DNA of 64,000 bases from Chrysomallon squamiferum (Eukaryota; Mollusca; Gastropoda; Neomphalida; Peltospiridae). The stretch spans positions 8,129,265 to 8,193,264 of the forward strand of contig CM022666.1 in the NCBI GenBank assembly GCA_012295275.1, given 5' to 3'. Position numbers and translations under genes: made by a program. Position 1 is the first letter of the stretch. Each line of letters starts with the position of its first letter. Of this stretch, positions 12,450-26,111 are shown piece after piece. Under the pieces are notes generated by a model. That model searched no databases, was not told where the DNA came from, and saw only the letters and a program-made list of their open reading frames with translations.

Positions 12450-13375
12450 TTTTTTCTGATCAGTTTGTCACCATCAGATACAAGAATAGTCATAACATTG
12501 CTTCAGCATTAGGGAAACCTAAACGAATCTTGCCTTGATCCAGATCTTTATGGTGGATCTGTTCTTTTCCAGTGTAATTCTGCTTACATAATCATGGATG
12601 TACCTCAGTTCACGTTAATGTCAATATCGTTTGGATACCCTTTCATCAAGGTTTCTACTGCTTCAAGTAGCTGTGCCTCTGAACCTTCTAAATCAACTAA
12701 AAATGAAAATTTATTTGCCACATAACTAAACTGTTGCTCTTCTCTTGAATTTTGCATCAAGGACAGCCAGCTCTTATATGAATGAAGGATTTCATTCGAA
12801 ATCTCTTTATCAGCAACAGATGTAGCCTTATCACCAGCTCGTTTTTTTTCCTCATCCTCTTTCTTTTCCTTTGTACATTTATATTTTACATCAGGCAAAT
12901 TAAATTTAGCTTCTGGTTCAGCATCACCAAAAGTTTCTACAATATTTTTCACATTGTGGGAAAGTGATGTATGCAGTTTCATACGCGCGGTAGTGCAATC
13001 TGTGGATCCTGGAAAGCCTTACTAGTTTTGTTAAACTCTTCCAGCAAATGACTCCATAAGTGTAGCATGAAAATGAACTCCAGTTCCTCCATTTTGTTCC
13101 AGAAGAGTATCAGCTTGTAGTCTTGTTTCATCCTTTTCATTCTCATTTGCATATATTTGATTTAGAGCTTCTATGATAGGATTACCTGAGGTGAAAATGA
13201 GTATAAAACCCAGTCTGGAATCTTCTTGAGGCTTCATGCAGATTGTGAAGGCCGCCAACCTGTAGCTTGTTCAAATAGTACCTAAAACCGGCACTGTGTT
13301 CAACATGGCCAAAATTATTACTAATGCTGACAAAACAAAAACATTTTTCATTCTCTTCAAACATCAGTTTAGTCG
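12450..13375 (-). pseudogene. Decayed coding region, minus strand, family not recognised
   Basis: One minus-strand frame is coding-like from 13351 to 12605 but carries an in-frame TGA near 13273 and a TAA, TAG, TAA cluster near 13028-13010. It begins with a signal-peptide-like hydrophobic run (MKNVFVLSALVIILAML). It continues through KPQEDSRLGFILIF and LLEQNGGTGVHFHATLMESF, then a Lys/Glu-rich segment (KYKCTKEKKEDEEKK) and FSFLVDLEGSEAQLLEAVETL. After the stop at 12605 a shifted frame still looks coding (RYIHDYVSRITLEKNRSTIK, about 12595-12510). Mixed stops and frameshifts, no clear splice sites and a single block suggest a retrocopy or relic. A second overlapping frame (13364-13182) makes the ancestral start uncertain. 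Confidence 0.55.
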
Positions 13376-13379
13376 TGAC

Positions 13380-14406
13380 ATATTTACAGGGTAAGGTTTA
13401 TCATTTTGTTTAGGGTACAATTTAAAAAAAAAAAAATTTCATTATCATTTTTTTTTTTAAATTGTAACACTTAATATATCATACCAAATTGTGTTTTGTG
13501 TTTTACGAAAAAATTTAAAAGCTGTGATTTTTATTTTATATAATAGGAAAGAAAGAAAAAATGGATTATCAGCATTGAAAAATAGGAAAGTAACACATAA
13601 TTTCCTTTAGATTCTCTGATGTTAGTGACTTCAAAACAAATATATACCATGAACTTCTAAAATAAATAAATAAATAAAACGAGAATGACAAAAATACTGG
13701 CGATTTAATCTCCCCTCTTACGTTCGTTCATTAATACTTACGAGCTGTCGACTGACTGATCAAAGCGTAAACTCAGCATCCCAGAATACCTCAGAGCCAG
13801 TACTGATGTTTGGTGCATGCACTGATTTATGATCTCCGAAATTTTTTTATATCAACAAATTCGTTATAACGGCAAAAACAGTTTAACACAAATATCGGCT
13901 TTATAAAAATATATAGATAGATAGATAGATAGCTATAGATATATGTTTAAAACAACAAAATACATGCTAAATTTTTTACTAAAAAGACAACACACACACA
14001 AAGTACATAAGGATTAAAAAAAAATAAAGTTAAAAAGTTAATAAAATAATTATTTAAACAATAAAACCAAACAAAATTTAAAACACACACACACACACAA
14101 ACACGCACGTACACACAGAGCAAATACAGCAAATGTCATTTTATTTATTTATATATTTATGTATTTATTTATTTTTAAATATTAAATAAATATTATATAT
14201 AAATGTAGCAAAACAAAAATGGGTGTTTCATATCTAATAAGTGATTTTCTTCTAGATGACTTTTCCCTATAGTAGCTTATCATTCAACAGCTATTAAACC
14301 TATCATTTCACACCAGTTTAGTTAAGTTTATTTGACGTCATTTAAAAAAAGGAGGATAAATCAAATGAGTTTCAAACAATTTGTTAATAATAATAATAAG
14401 CAGACG
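13380..14406. other. Intergenic AT-rich stretch
   Basis: No gene seen. Contains GATA repeats at 13914-13932, (CA)n at 14082-14098, TTTA runs around 14140-14180, and a slightly GC-richer patch at about 13690-13830 without a frame. Confidence 0.5.
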
Positions 14407-14414
14407 AATTAGAT

Positions 14415-14861
14415 CAGGGCTGCGCAAACTTTCTGATCTTATAGGCCACAATGCTGTAACTTCACTGGCACTACAGCCGCATACATTTTATGTAAAATCT
14501 GAATGCGTAACATATATGATTTTCCATAATTTTCTAACAGTGAACCTCTGTGACTTAAAATGTTACATATAAAAAATGGGTACGTTTACATGTTTCCATG
14601 AGAATTGACTTCATCCCTCTGATTCCCATTAAAGTCAAAATAAAACAGTTATTAATGTTAATTGTTACTTTTATTAAATAACAACTTTAAAGCTGTCGGA
14701 TCTAAAAATGACTACTGGACGCCTTATTGTGTATTTGACAGTCATAGGAAATTCATCCTGTCTGAGTGCTTATAGTGACATACAGCCTCATTATATTTCA
14801 AATGGGACGTGAAATATGATGAGGTGACAACCATCCTCCGGCCGCATGTTGCGCACCCATA
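14415..14861. mobile_element. hAT-like non-autonomous element (MITE)
   Basis: The left end reads CAGGGCTGCGCAAAC; the right end in reverse complement reads TATGGGTGCGCAAC. This is an imperfect terminal inverted repeat of the GGGxTGCGCAAA form common in hAT elements. The flanks are AATTAGAT (14407-14414) and GGTTAGAT (14862-14869), an 8-bp target-site duplication with 6 of 8 matching and the hAT length. Length is 447 bp with no transposase frame. Its right end is about 50 bp from the exchanger promoter motifs. Confidence 0.6.
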
Positions 14862-14869
14862 GGTTAGAT

Positions 14870-15018
14870 AAACCGAACAGTTTTATTTTATCGAGACTAT
14901 ATTTTGTTTGCATTGCGCATGCCGGAAGTTAATTAGTGGGAGTTCACTACCGCCTTCATGACTTGTTTACTTACCTATAGATAAGTTTTCAAAGCTGTCT
15001 AGTGATTTGACAGACACA
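14870..15018 (+). promoter_or_regulatory. Candidate promoter and 5' UTR of the exchanger gene (NRF1-like and ETS-like sites)
   Basis: This short, relatively CpG-rich stretch lies directly upstream of the start codon. It carries TGCGCATGC (14914-14922, NRF1-like core) overlapping CCGGAAGT (14922-14929, ETS/GABP-like). The pair sits about 90-105 bp before the ATG and there is no TATA box at the expected distance. This architecture is typical of TATA-less housekeeping promoters. The two motifs are seen directly; their use is inferred. Confidence 0.5.
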
Positions 15019-15205
15019 ATGGCAGTCCGACCGGCTGATTTAGTTCCAGCTGACAAGGAACAATTCGTCAACAAGCAGCACCAGACTGACAGCATTACAA
15101 TTCTTATGCTATTGGGCTTGTTACTTTTGACAATTTTGACAGTGTGGCTGTTCAAGTATAAACGTTTCAGATTTGTTCACGAGACGGGCCTGTCAATGGT
15201 ATATG
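15019..15205 (+). CDS. SLC9A6/7/9: Exchanger exon 1: N-terminus and first membrane segment
   Basis: Encodes residues 1-62 plus one base. A short polar N-terminus with no cleavable signal peptide is followed by a hydrophobic helix at about 24-46, ending in the family block [10 protein letters not shown], then the [12 protein letters not shown] block. The ATG at 15019 was chosen because upstream in-frame triplets offer only a TTG and the resulting N-terminus has the length of vertebrate NHE9. The donor GTGAGT is at 15206. The open frame reads on into the intron to 15492, but that extension is not family sequence. Confidence 0.93.
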
Positions 15206-16096
15206 GTGAGTTACCAAGCCTAAAGAAAGCACGTATTCACACAAATTATGATTATGCATTAAATAATTACTTATTTTGCATTAATGTAGATGCATGTAAA
15301 CACAAAACGGGTCACATGACCTGCTGTTTGACATCGCTTACGGTCGATGATAATTATTCTATAATTAGGTATGCATCCAGACAGAGAACTGAGAGATACT
15401 CAGAGAGAAATAACAAAAGCAGATATGTAGGAAAGGTTAAAAAGGACTCAGAAATATTCCTTATATATTTTGATATCATTAATTTAGAATGAATAATTCA
15501 TCAAATAAATTAAAATGAATGATTCACAATCGTTTATACGATATTGTTTTCAAATTTCACTGAAGTAACTGGTTATTGTTATTTACCGCAGTCTGCAGTG
15601 CACCACCAACATTTTACTTCCTTACATCATATTTAATTTGATAAATGTGTACTCTTCACAATACACAGAAATACATAGTTTCTTGGGCCCATTTCTATTT
15701 CCCTTCTCTTCTTTATATCATTTAATTTTATCTATGAATTGAGTAAACCATAAAACAAAACAGTATAAAACAAAGTTTACTAAGTTTACTAGATGTCTGG
15801 TTGTCACTAGAAAGTAAACCCCAAACCTGACAAACAAGTATCACACCACACATATACAGACTCAAATACCAAACACACACTGACACATTTGAATTATTAC
15901 AGTTTGTTACTTGATATTTATTGTATTGTCTATTTATACCAATTATTTAACAGCTGTTTGAAAAACATGCAAAAATGAAATGTATACAAGTATTTTTTGT
16001 TTGTTGAATAATAATTTATTTCAAAATGATCTTTCTCATGCTTTAAATAATTAAGAATTATTTTATTCATTTACATACAAAAGATATGTATGTGTT

Positions 16097-16144
<48 letters not shown>

Positions 16145-19100
16145 TGTAAACTGTTACAATATTTCCAGGACAGTTTAATAAGTGTTTAATCAAGGAGATT
16201 GTCTGGTACAAATCTGAGGTGCAGCAAACTTTGAAGGGGTCACAAAATTAACATTACCACTAGCAGTCATTTTGCCCTATATGCATTATTTCTGTATTGA
16301 ATTTAAATCAGTCTGGAGTTGTGTAATTAAAAAAAAATATTACTTTCATTAAAAGTTTTAATAGTTTGTAAACATATCTTGCTGTGTGTATATTTACAAT
16401 TAAAGTTGACAAAAAAGTTATTCCATTTTTGTAAATTGTTTGCCCCTAGTGATCTATCTATCTGGAGGGTGATGGTTTTGAACTCCTTAGAGTGCAAAAC
16501 AAGGACTCCCTAATGCCCCCCACAAAAAACCCACCCCAAATAGCAAAAAACAGCAGCATTGGCTCAGAGTTGAGTAAAGTAACATCAGCTTATAGTTTAT
16601 ATTGTTAATACTGGCCAGTTTTTCTATTAATAGTAACATATCCTTGCTTTCCACACTAGCCAGCCTTATATATATTAACAAGAAAGGAAATTCACAACAC
16701 ATGATCATAAAATGACAAAGATACTCATAAATAATTAAAAAAACAACCACCCACAAATAAGATGTTTACAAAAAGTATTTAGACTGCCTCATAAACACAA
16801 TGACAATAACTTGAATAAGAAAATAAGCTTTCAATAACTAAGAAATTAACCAAATATTTTGACTATTTGTTAAAACCAGAAAAGATTCTTTTTATAAATA
16901 ACAAATAAGAACAGTACACTACAATAATTTTGAATTGTTTAATCAAAATTTTTCTTAATAAAATTCTTAATCTAGAAAAAAAATAAATAATAAAAAACAT
17001 CTTTACCGATTTCAGAGGAATGAAAATTAACTTTCTTTGAATTGTGATAGAAGTTATTACTACTAGACTGATAAAAATATGTGTGTGTGTGTGTGTGTGT
17101 ATAAAGATGAAATAAAAATCATGATTGTTTTCATGTATAGATTACATACTATATATTATCATCCTTTTATTTATAAAATGTTATTATTTTTCACTCATGA
17201 AGAGGTGTGATTGATTAAAGCACACTAAAAATGCAAGGGTGTTTAAAATACTAGTTGTAGAATATGGAATGTTGCCTGTAATAATGTTAAATAATGCTTT
17301 TTGACTTGATCAGAGAACAATTAGGATTTGTTTTATTGAATATGGGACATTCACTTTATTATATGTATGTACACTTTAAAAACTTCTGTTGAATTAGAGA
17401 TATATTTTGTATTTATATAATATGAAGTCTACAAGTAGAAATATAAAAGAAGAGGTTATCTTCCCTGCTCCTAATTGTAGAAATTGCTTATATGAAGAAG
17501 AAACGATGACTACATATTGTCGTTATCGGTGTGTTACAACTTTAATTTAGTATTATTTATGACCTCCTATGCATGTAAATCCCCTTCATTCACCCTTAGA
17601 AATAATAATAATTGTTAAAATAAGAAAAATGTGTTTTTGGTTTACTTTCCAGGTCTTATTATTGGCGCCATAATCAGGTACACGAATATATCATCAAAGG
17701 AAATTGCTCATGCGGTTATCGTTAATGAATCGTTTTATGCTGTCAACCCTCCTGAACATCTGTACGTGTCTCTTCCTAGAGACGTCAATTCATCAACTAA
17801 TGTCACCATTAAGTATGACGTCATGGGAACTGTGTCAAAACCTCAAGAAGATGGAGCACTGGAGGAAACGGTAATCAAAAAAAAAAAAAATTAATGATAG
17901 TTTTTATGCATGATTTGTTGATTATGAGCCCATGTCTGTGAATAACTAGATAATCATACTGCTAAATGTTAAATATGTTTTAATAATATCTGTGAATAAC
18001 TAGATACTGCCAAATACAAACTATTATACATGATTTGTTGATTTGTGAATAACTAGATAATCATACTGCTAAACGTTAAATATGTTTTAATAATGTCTGT
18101 GAATAACTAGATGCTGCCAAATACTAACTATGTTTTAATAATTAAGCCTGCATCTGTGGATAAGTAGACACTGTCAGATACTACATCTGTCTTAATAATT
18201 AGGCCAATATCTTTGGTGAAGCCATAATTATGGTAGTTGCAGCTGCCTAAAAAAAAAAAAAAACATTTTAAAATCCCAATCATTGTTGCTTCAGTTTCAA
18301 CATAGCTTATTCTGTGATATTTGGGATCAAAATTATTTTCAGGCAATTCTGTGAAATTGCATTCTCATCTGTGAAGAGAAAAAATCTTGACTTTGGTTGT
18401 ATTCATTAGCCAGCTTTTGTATTGATGTGATGAAAACACTGTACATGAGAGATACAGTTATAGCTAATTGTACAGAAGAAGTTAATTAATCAGTTAATTT
18501 AAGTTTTATTTTTTTCAGGTGACCTTTGACCCAGAGTTGTTTTTTAATGTTTTGCTTCCTCTGATTATTTTTGAAGCTGGCTATAGCATGAAAAGGGTAA
18601 GTTGAAAAGAAAAATAACACATACAATTTGTAAGCTGAAAAATAACACATACAATTTGTAAGCTGAAAAATAATAATACCAAATGTAATTTTCATGTTGA
18701 AAAATAATAACAAATATATTTGTAAGTGGACAAATTATAGCAACAAATACAATTTATCTCCATTAAATAATAAAATAAAACATCAAAATCAAAGGTAAAA
18801 AAAAAACATCCAAAGGATTCAAAAGGCACAAAGTCAAGTGAAATCTAAAATAAAAAGTGCATCTCCAAAAAACCCATTTAAAACAAAATAATAAAAACAA
18901 ATCTAAAGAAAGAATTTAAAAATTAAAACATATTTGGTTTAAAAAATCTGTTTTTCATTCTCTCACTGGGTATTTTGAAAATATGTGCAAATTTATAAAT
19001 CAAATTTGGAATAAATGGCTTGATTTCAAAACCATACATTTTTAGATATTGGATTTTTAGTTAGTGCAGTGTCTCATGTGCTTGAGATAATTGATGGACA

Positions 19101-19263
19101 TTTCATATTTGTGGTATTGGTAGCTTTGTAAACTTTTGGTGGCCATCTTTAAACATATCTGTCTGATTTGTTCCTGATACAGTAAACAGGCTACAGCTCT
19201 AAGCCATCTTTACCTAAGAACATGCAATTTGTATTATTTTGTTCTGTATAAAATTCTGACATG

Positions 19264-19324
<61 letters not shown>

Positions 19325-22300
19325 ATGCTTATTTTATAATGGATTTAATTGTAAAATTAAGACAACTTGCAGAAAAATGCAGAATTTTTCAAGTTTTTTC
19401 ATAAGACACAAAACTATCAATCTGAAACATCCAGCAATTATTTTTAGACACTAGACATAATACTAATTTAATATCCATTGGATCTGTTCACTGATGTGAT
19501 ACTGAACTCTGATCTGGCTTAAGGACTAATTTTATTTGTCATGGATACTGGAACTTATAAACAGCATTTAAATTAATAAGTGTTTATTATGTTGTAATTA
19601 ACAACAGATTCACCCAGAAGATAACAGATGTTTTAATTAACAAGAACAAAATTTAAAATACTATCAAAACAAAAACCTGTTAAATCTGAATAAATTTGAT
19701 TATTTCATCAAGTATTAAACATGCTTAATTTTCAGTCAGTATATAAACTGGAAAATATTGGTTAAAATTTACTCATTTTATATATTTATTATTTTAATAA
19801 ATTAAATATCATATTTATTAGAGAATATATTAGTAAGAAATTATTCACATTGTATATATTTAAATAACATATTTATTGGTGAATATATTGGTTAAAGATA
19901 ATTCATTTTGTGTATGTGGTTGTGTGTTGTGTTGTGTAAATGAAAGAAATAACATTAATTTGAAAATATATTGGTTAAAAATTATTCAGTTTGTGAGTAA
20001 TTTAAATGAAAGAATTGGAGAATTGGAGAATTTACTGGTTGAAATTTATTCACTTTGTTTATGTGTGACCGCTCACATGAAATCAGGTCTTGAGGCCCAC
20101 AGCCAAATACAGAGCTTTCACCAGCAGTAGTGGAATGATACAGTCATTTTCTGTTTTGATATTTTGTTAAAAATGGGTTTGAAAACTTTACATACCTTGT
20201 GTCTTTGAAAGATATTAATCCTGAGGTGTGTTTTGAAGCCCTTTTATGAACACTACTATTTGTTGGATGCATTTGTCTGGACAAATATTGTCACATCAGA
20301 TGAATCTGGAACTAAACATGATACAGGATGAATTAGGAATCGAAAAAAAAGCCTAAGGAGTCATGAATATGAAAATATTCACTCAGCCAAAATGTGACTT
20401 GAGACCTGGTTTAATGTGATGGGTTCAATCTGAATGGATTAAATAGATAACTAAATCGGTAATTCTTTTGTGCAGTATTGTTTTGTTTATTTATTTCTTT
20501 TTAATTATTAATTAACATAAACCCACCTCAACCCAAAAACCCCAACAATAATTGTTTATTTTTACTTATCTGTTTTTCTTCTATTGAATATTCTCATTAC
20601 TACTGCTACTGTTACCTCCAGTTATTTATGTATTTACATTTTTTCACCTTGAATTTATTTATTTTCTTTTCTTTTAGCGGCATTTTTTCAAGAATCTAGG
20701 AGCCATTATTACATATGCTTTTATAGGAACGACAGTGTCATGTTTGGTAGTAGGGTAAGTACTATGACAGAATAACTAATACAAATTTTGTATTTAAATT
20801 TACTTTTATTCTTAAATTTTACTGATTATGTAATACAATTTAGTTATTTTTATATGTAAATTTTATTATTTTTTTTAAATTTCACTGATCATATGATACT
20901 ATTTAATTATATTACCTGTAAATTTTATTATCACTGAGTGAATAATTCAGTTATACATAAATGTAATTTTATTATTATCTTTAAATTTCATCAAATAAAT
21001 AATACCATTTTATTATATTTGAGTGCAATATTCACATTTTAAATTTGACCAGATAAATAATAGTTTTAATTATATTTAAATATAATATTATTACCAGTTT
21101 TAAATTTCATTAAGTAAATAAAATAGTTAAATCTAGATTTTACTATGATTTTAACCATTTTAGTATTATTATAATAACTTTATATAATTTTTATAATTGT
21201 GCACACATTTAATAATATTTTAAAATAAATTTCTTGAGAAAATGTTTATAATTTTTAGCTGGTTTCTTTTCTGTTTTTAGTGGTATTCTGTATGGTTTCA
21301 CCAGACTGATGACCATCAACTTTAGTCTTAACGACTGCTTCTTTTTTGGTGCTGTGATTTCAGCTACAGATCCAGGTAACGTTGTACTGCTTTATTGTTC
21401 CACCTCATTGTCTGTTTTCTCTGTCATCACTTAGACGTAATTTTGTAACTGATAGAGTAATGTGAACCTTACGTGTTTATTTGTTCTTTTATTTGGTCAT
21501 TTATCCAACAGGCTTAAAAGGCTTACTGTTTTTGGTACAGGCGTAGATTATTTACCCATTTATCCATCCCTTATTCTTTTTTTGTTCTATTATAACTTAA
21601 GTTCAGTGTACTTGTAAAACTAACAGAGGTAATCTATTCCTGTGCCTGTTTCCATCATCTTTCACTGTCTCTGTTGTAACTTAGATGTGATTCAGTTCTA
21701 AAGCTGACATCAGTAATCTATCCTTGTATCTATTTCATTCAATGTCGTTTTGGCTTTGTTACAAGTTAGATTTGATTTAGTTCTGAAACTGAAAAGGATA
21801 ATCTCCCTCATACCAATTTACTTCTTCATTTTTTGTCTAATTTACTCTTTTACAGTTTGTACAAAATTTCTTTCTTTGTTCTTAATTTCAGCTCTGTAAT
21901 TTTTTTTTCTCCCAAATACTGATCTCATATTTATAATTTTAATTTATTTTTCAGTCACTGTTTTGGCAATATTTCATGATCTACATGTCGATGTCGATTT
22001 GTACGCCATCATATTCGGAGAGAGTGTTCTCAACGATGCTGTTGCAATTGTTTTGTCAGGGTAGATATTTTTTTATTTTACATTTGTCTTTCCTTAATCT
22101 CTTAACATTTAGACTAAAGGATTAATTTCTTCCTTTGTTACTTTTTATAAAACATCTTTTTCCTTTTTATGTTTAATTATTTATTTGTTTCTTTATATGT
22201 TATCTTTATTCATTCTGTTTGTTCCTGATGTGTTTATCATTATGCATTGGCTTTATTTCAATTTATATTTAATTTTTCTCTTACCTCTATATTACAGGTT

Positions 22301-22655
22301 TTGTGGTTGTTGTTGTTGTTGCTTTTTGTGGGGGTTTTGTATTCTTAAAAAAAATTTTCTTTGTGTATTTCTTTGATACATGTATTTGTATTTTATCTTC
22401 ATTTGATTTTCTGGTTTACTTATTTATATGTTGTAACCAATTAATAGTAAAACTGTATAATTATCGTTTGTAAAATCTTTTTGTTTTTCAATAGGTCTGT
22501 TGAAAAGTATGGAACTCTACAATCCAAAACCGGATTTAGTGCAGAAGCTTTTTTCAAATCTCTCAGCAATTTTCTAGGGATATTTGCAGGAGCATTTGCT
22601 ATTGGATCTGCTATAGGCTGCTTTACTGCTCTGGTATTTGTAAATCTTTTAATTT

Positions 22656-22706
<51 letters not shown>

Positions 22707-23006
22707 TTGTAAAAATTGTTGAAACTACTCCTTAGTATTTAATAAGCATTTAAGTATTTTATCTTTTTAATCTTTACTTAACAGAATAAATATATTAAGT
22801 TTATTTTATTGGTTAAACTCAAATGTTGTTGAGGTTCAGTTATAATTTTTACCATCAGTTATTATATTTCATTAACATGATTTTGACGTGCGGTTATGTC
22901 AATGGATTAATTAATAGTGTTTATCAGGTGATAATTCTGAAACATTTAATCTCATTATCTGTGAGCATACATTTACAAATGTACCCCAACACTCACATGC
23001 ATGCAT

Positions 23007-23052
<46 letters not shown>

Positions 23053-23781
23053 TCATCTATACAAATATTAATTATGGATATATGCTTGAATACAGTTTCA
23101 AGTGTATACACTGATATGCTTATACACACACACACATATTTATATTGTCATATCCTTACTTGTATATGCATGCAGTTATTATTTATTATTATTATTAGAA
23201 ATATTCTTGTTAATATTATTGTTTTTGTCATTATTAATATTCTTGTTACTATTATAATTATTACTGTTATTATTGTAACCCAAGCATAATAAAATACACA
23301 TGAATAAATTGATTACGATCATCTTTATTACATTTATCATTCTTCTTGTCATCATCCTTATCATTATCATCATCATTGCTATCAGCATCATTATTATCAT
23401 CATACTGTTTTTTATTATCCTTTTTAATCTTATCACCGTCACCATCATCATCACTTCCATCTTATCATAATTATTATAATCATCCTTTTTATTGTCATTG
23501 TTATTATCATCATTCTTTTTATTATTACTGTATTGCTATCATCATCATCATTATTATAATTATTACCATTATTGTCATCATTATTGTTATCATGATGATT
23601 ATGTTTATTATTTGTGTTTTGTAGCTGACAAAGTTTACAAAGATCCGGGATTTCCCACTGCTTGAGACTGCTCTGTTTTTTCTCATGTCCTACAGTTCAT
23701 TCCAAGCTGCAGAAAGTACAGGTCTTACAGGTAGATACTGTTCTGTTTCATCAGTTCTGTTATTACTGACTAAAAAAAAAT

Positions 23782-23841
<60 letters not shown>

Positions 23842-25271
23842 CTACTGCTGTCATGGACTCTGCTTTTGTTGCATCATTTCGCAGTAACTCCTACATTCTT
23901 CAACATGGGTTGGTTTTAAAGTAATTTTATAGTTTTCAGTTTTATATCTAGCAGAGTTTTAGAATGTTGATTATTGCTTGGGTGGTGGATTGAAAGATTG
24001 TTTGACTACACCAGTACCAGTCCATTTATCCAGCAAATTGGGTACAGATGATGACCTGGGAATAAAATACACCTAAAATATAAACTAAAAACTGAAAACT
24101 AGAGAGTAAAACTTTATTTAACAGACTTAAATTAAAATGTTTTGAAAGCCCAAGCTTAGACTTTTAAGCCAGATCCAACAGCAGGTGTCATGGTTGGACT
24201 TCATATTTGGTGTGGGTGCCTGTAAATTTGGAAGATCTCTGTGTTTTCTGGAAGCTGAAATGTATAGTCATGCAGCTGTAATATGTGTTTTAGGCCTGTT
24301 TTATTAGTTTTCTGTGGGCTGAAACATTTGAAAATATCCCTTGATGTTAATTTGTATAGTAGTAGCCTTTGAGGGATGGAAGCTGATTTCCTTTGTCAGA
24401 CTATGTTGGTGGAATATCAGGGAAAAATTCCCATAAAACAATACCAGGAATTTGCCAGAGGTGAATTTTCAAATGACTAGAATTCATTTTGAATCAACAC
24501 ACAATAATGAGATTTATTTTTTAAAATTGCATTTTTCAAAACATTGTAAATTTAAAAATTTTTAAAAATAAAAAAAATTAAACAATGTGCAAAATCCCAA
24601 ATAAAGAACAGCAGAAAAAAGCAACACACACACATATATAATAAAACATTAATAAATAACTGAACAATTTATTCTTATATACTTTTCTAAGATTGGTGAA
24701 AAAGATCTCACCTCAAATATTTATTATTTATTTTTTTAAATTTGTATTTTCAGGAATTGTGGCTGTTCTGTTCTGTGGTATTACCCAGGCTCATTACACT
24801 CAGAACAACTTGTCAGAAGAATCCAAGACTAGAACAAAACAGGTACTTTTACTTTCACTTCACAGACTCTCATTTACAGTAAATAATAATGATGATAATA
24901 ATAATAATACAAATAATACTAATGATTTTAATACCAAAACAATCATGAGGTTATCAAATGATAATCAAAATGATGATGTTAATGCTAATATTAAAGATGA
25001 AAATGATCCTGATGATTATACAAATCAGAAATAGGTAGAACTGATGAGGGTTTTTTCATCTAATGTATTTATTTTTATGCATATGTTTGAGTTGAGCAAT
25101 TACTAAAATGAGAGCTTTCAATTTACAGTCATGAAATGTTATTAATTTATGTATGTATTTGTAGGTCTGAAAATAGGTAATTTTATTTTCAGTTTAATAG
25201 ATTTTTTAATTTGTAATATATTATTATATGCTTTCATTGTTTTGGTGTATTTAATTAAATCATACATATAA

Positions 25272-25302
<31 letters not shown>

Positions 25303-26074
25303 AAAATGACTTTAAATAATAATTTAACATTAAAATGTTCATGTTTTATTTTTTTCAGTTGTTTGAGTTGACCGGTTTTCTCTCCGAGAATTTTGTATTT
25401 TTGTACATTGGTGTGTCAATCTTCACTTTTCAATACCAAAAGTGGCATGCTGGCTTCATTTTCTGTGCATTGGTATCCTTTATAATGTGTGTGTGTGTGT
25501 TTATTTTTACATAAGTAAGTAAATGAACATTTAAATCTCTTTACATCTATTTGTGTATGTGAGTATGTGTCTGTATAAATGAAGAATATATTATACATTT
25601 TTTATTTATTTATTTTTTCGACAGCTTTTTTTTTAATTTTTATAAATGATCAATTATTAATTTATTTTTAATGATAAAAATGAGTTATAAATCTTTAACA
25701 TGGCTTCCAGTTTTCTTCAATTGCAGCTAGAGCATTTAATGTGTACCCCTTGTCTTTCATGCTGAACCTTGGTCGTACAAACAAAGTCAAGTTAAAGTTT
25801 CAACACATGATGATGTTTTCTGGTGAGTTTTTAGTGTAATAATAGTCCTACTACAGCTACTACTGTTACTCCCTCGAAAACTATTACAACAACAGCTACA
25901 GCTAACACTACTATTACTGATACTAATGATGATGATTTTAATATTACTAAAAAATAACCACTTTGAGTCTAAATAACAATAAATAATAATAATAACAGCA
26001 ACAATAATAATAATGATTTTAATATAAATAAAAATAAGAATCAAAAGACTATAAGAATAACTGTAATAATGATT

Positions 26075-26111
<37 letters not shown>

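Noticed and set aside
15206-15492. Extension of the exchanger exon 1 frame to a 161-aa product
   Set aside because: A perfect GTGAGT donor lies at 15206 and the extension leaves the NHE family sequence at once, while exon 2 continues it.
24843-25034. Extension of the exon 9 frame through AAT-rich sequence
   Set aside because: Read-through of the intron into a repeat; exon 10 continues the family sequence after the donor at 24843.
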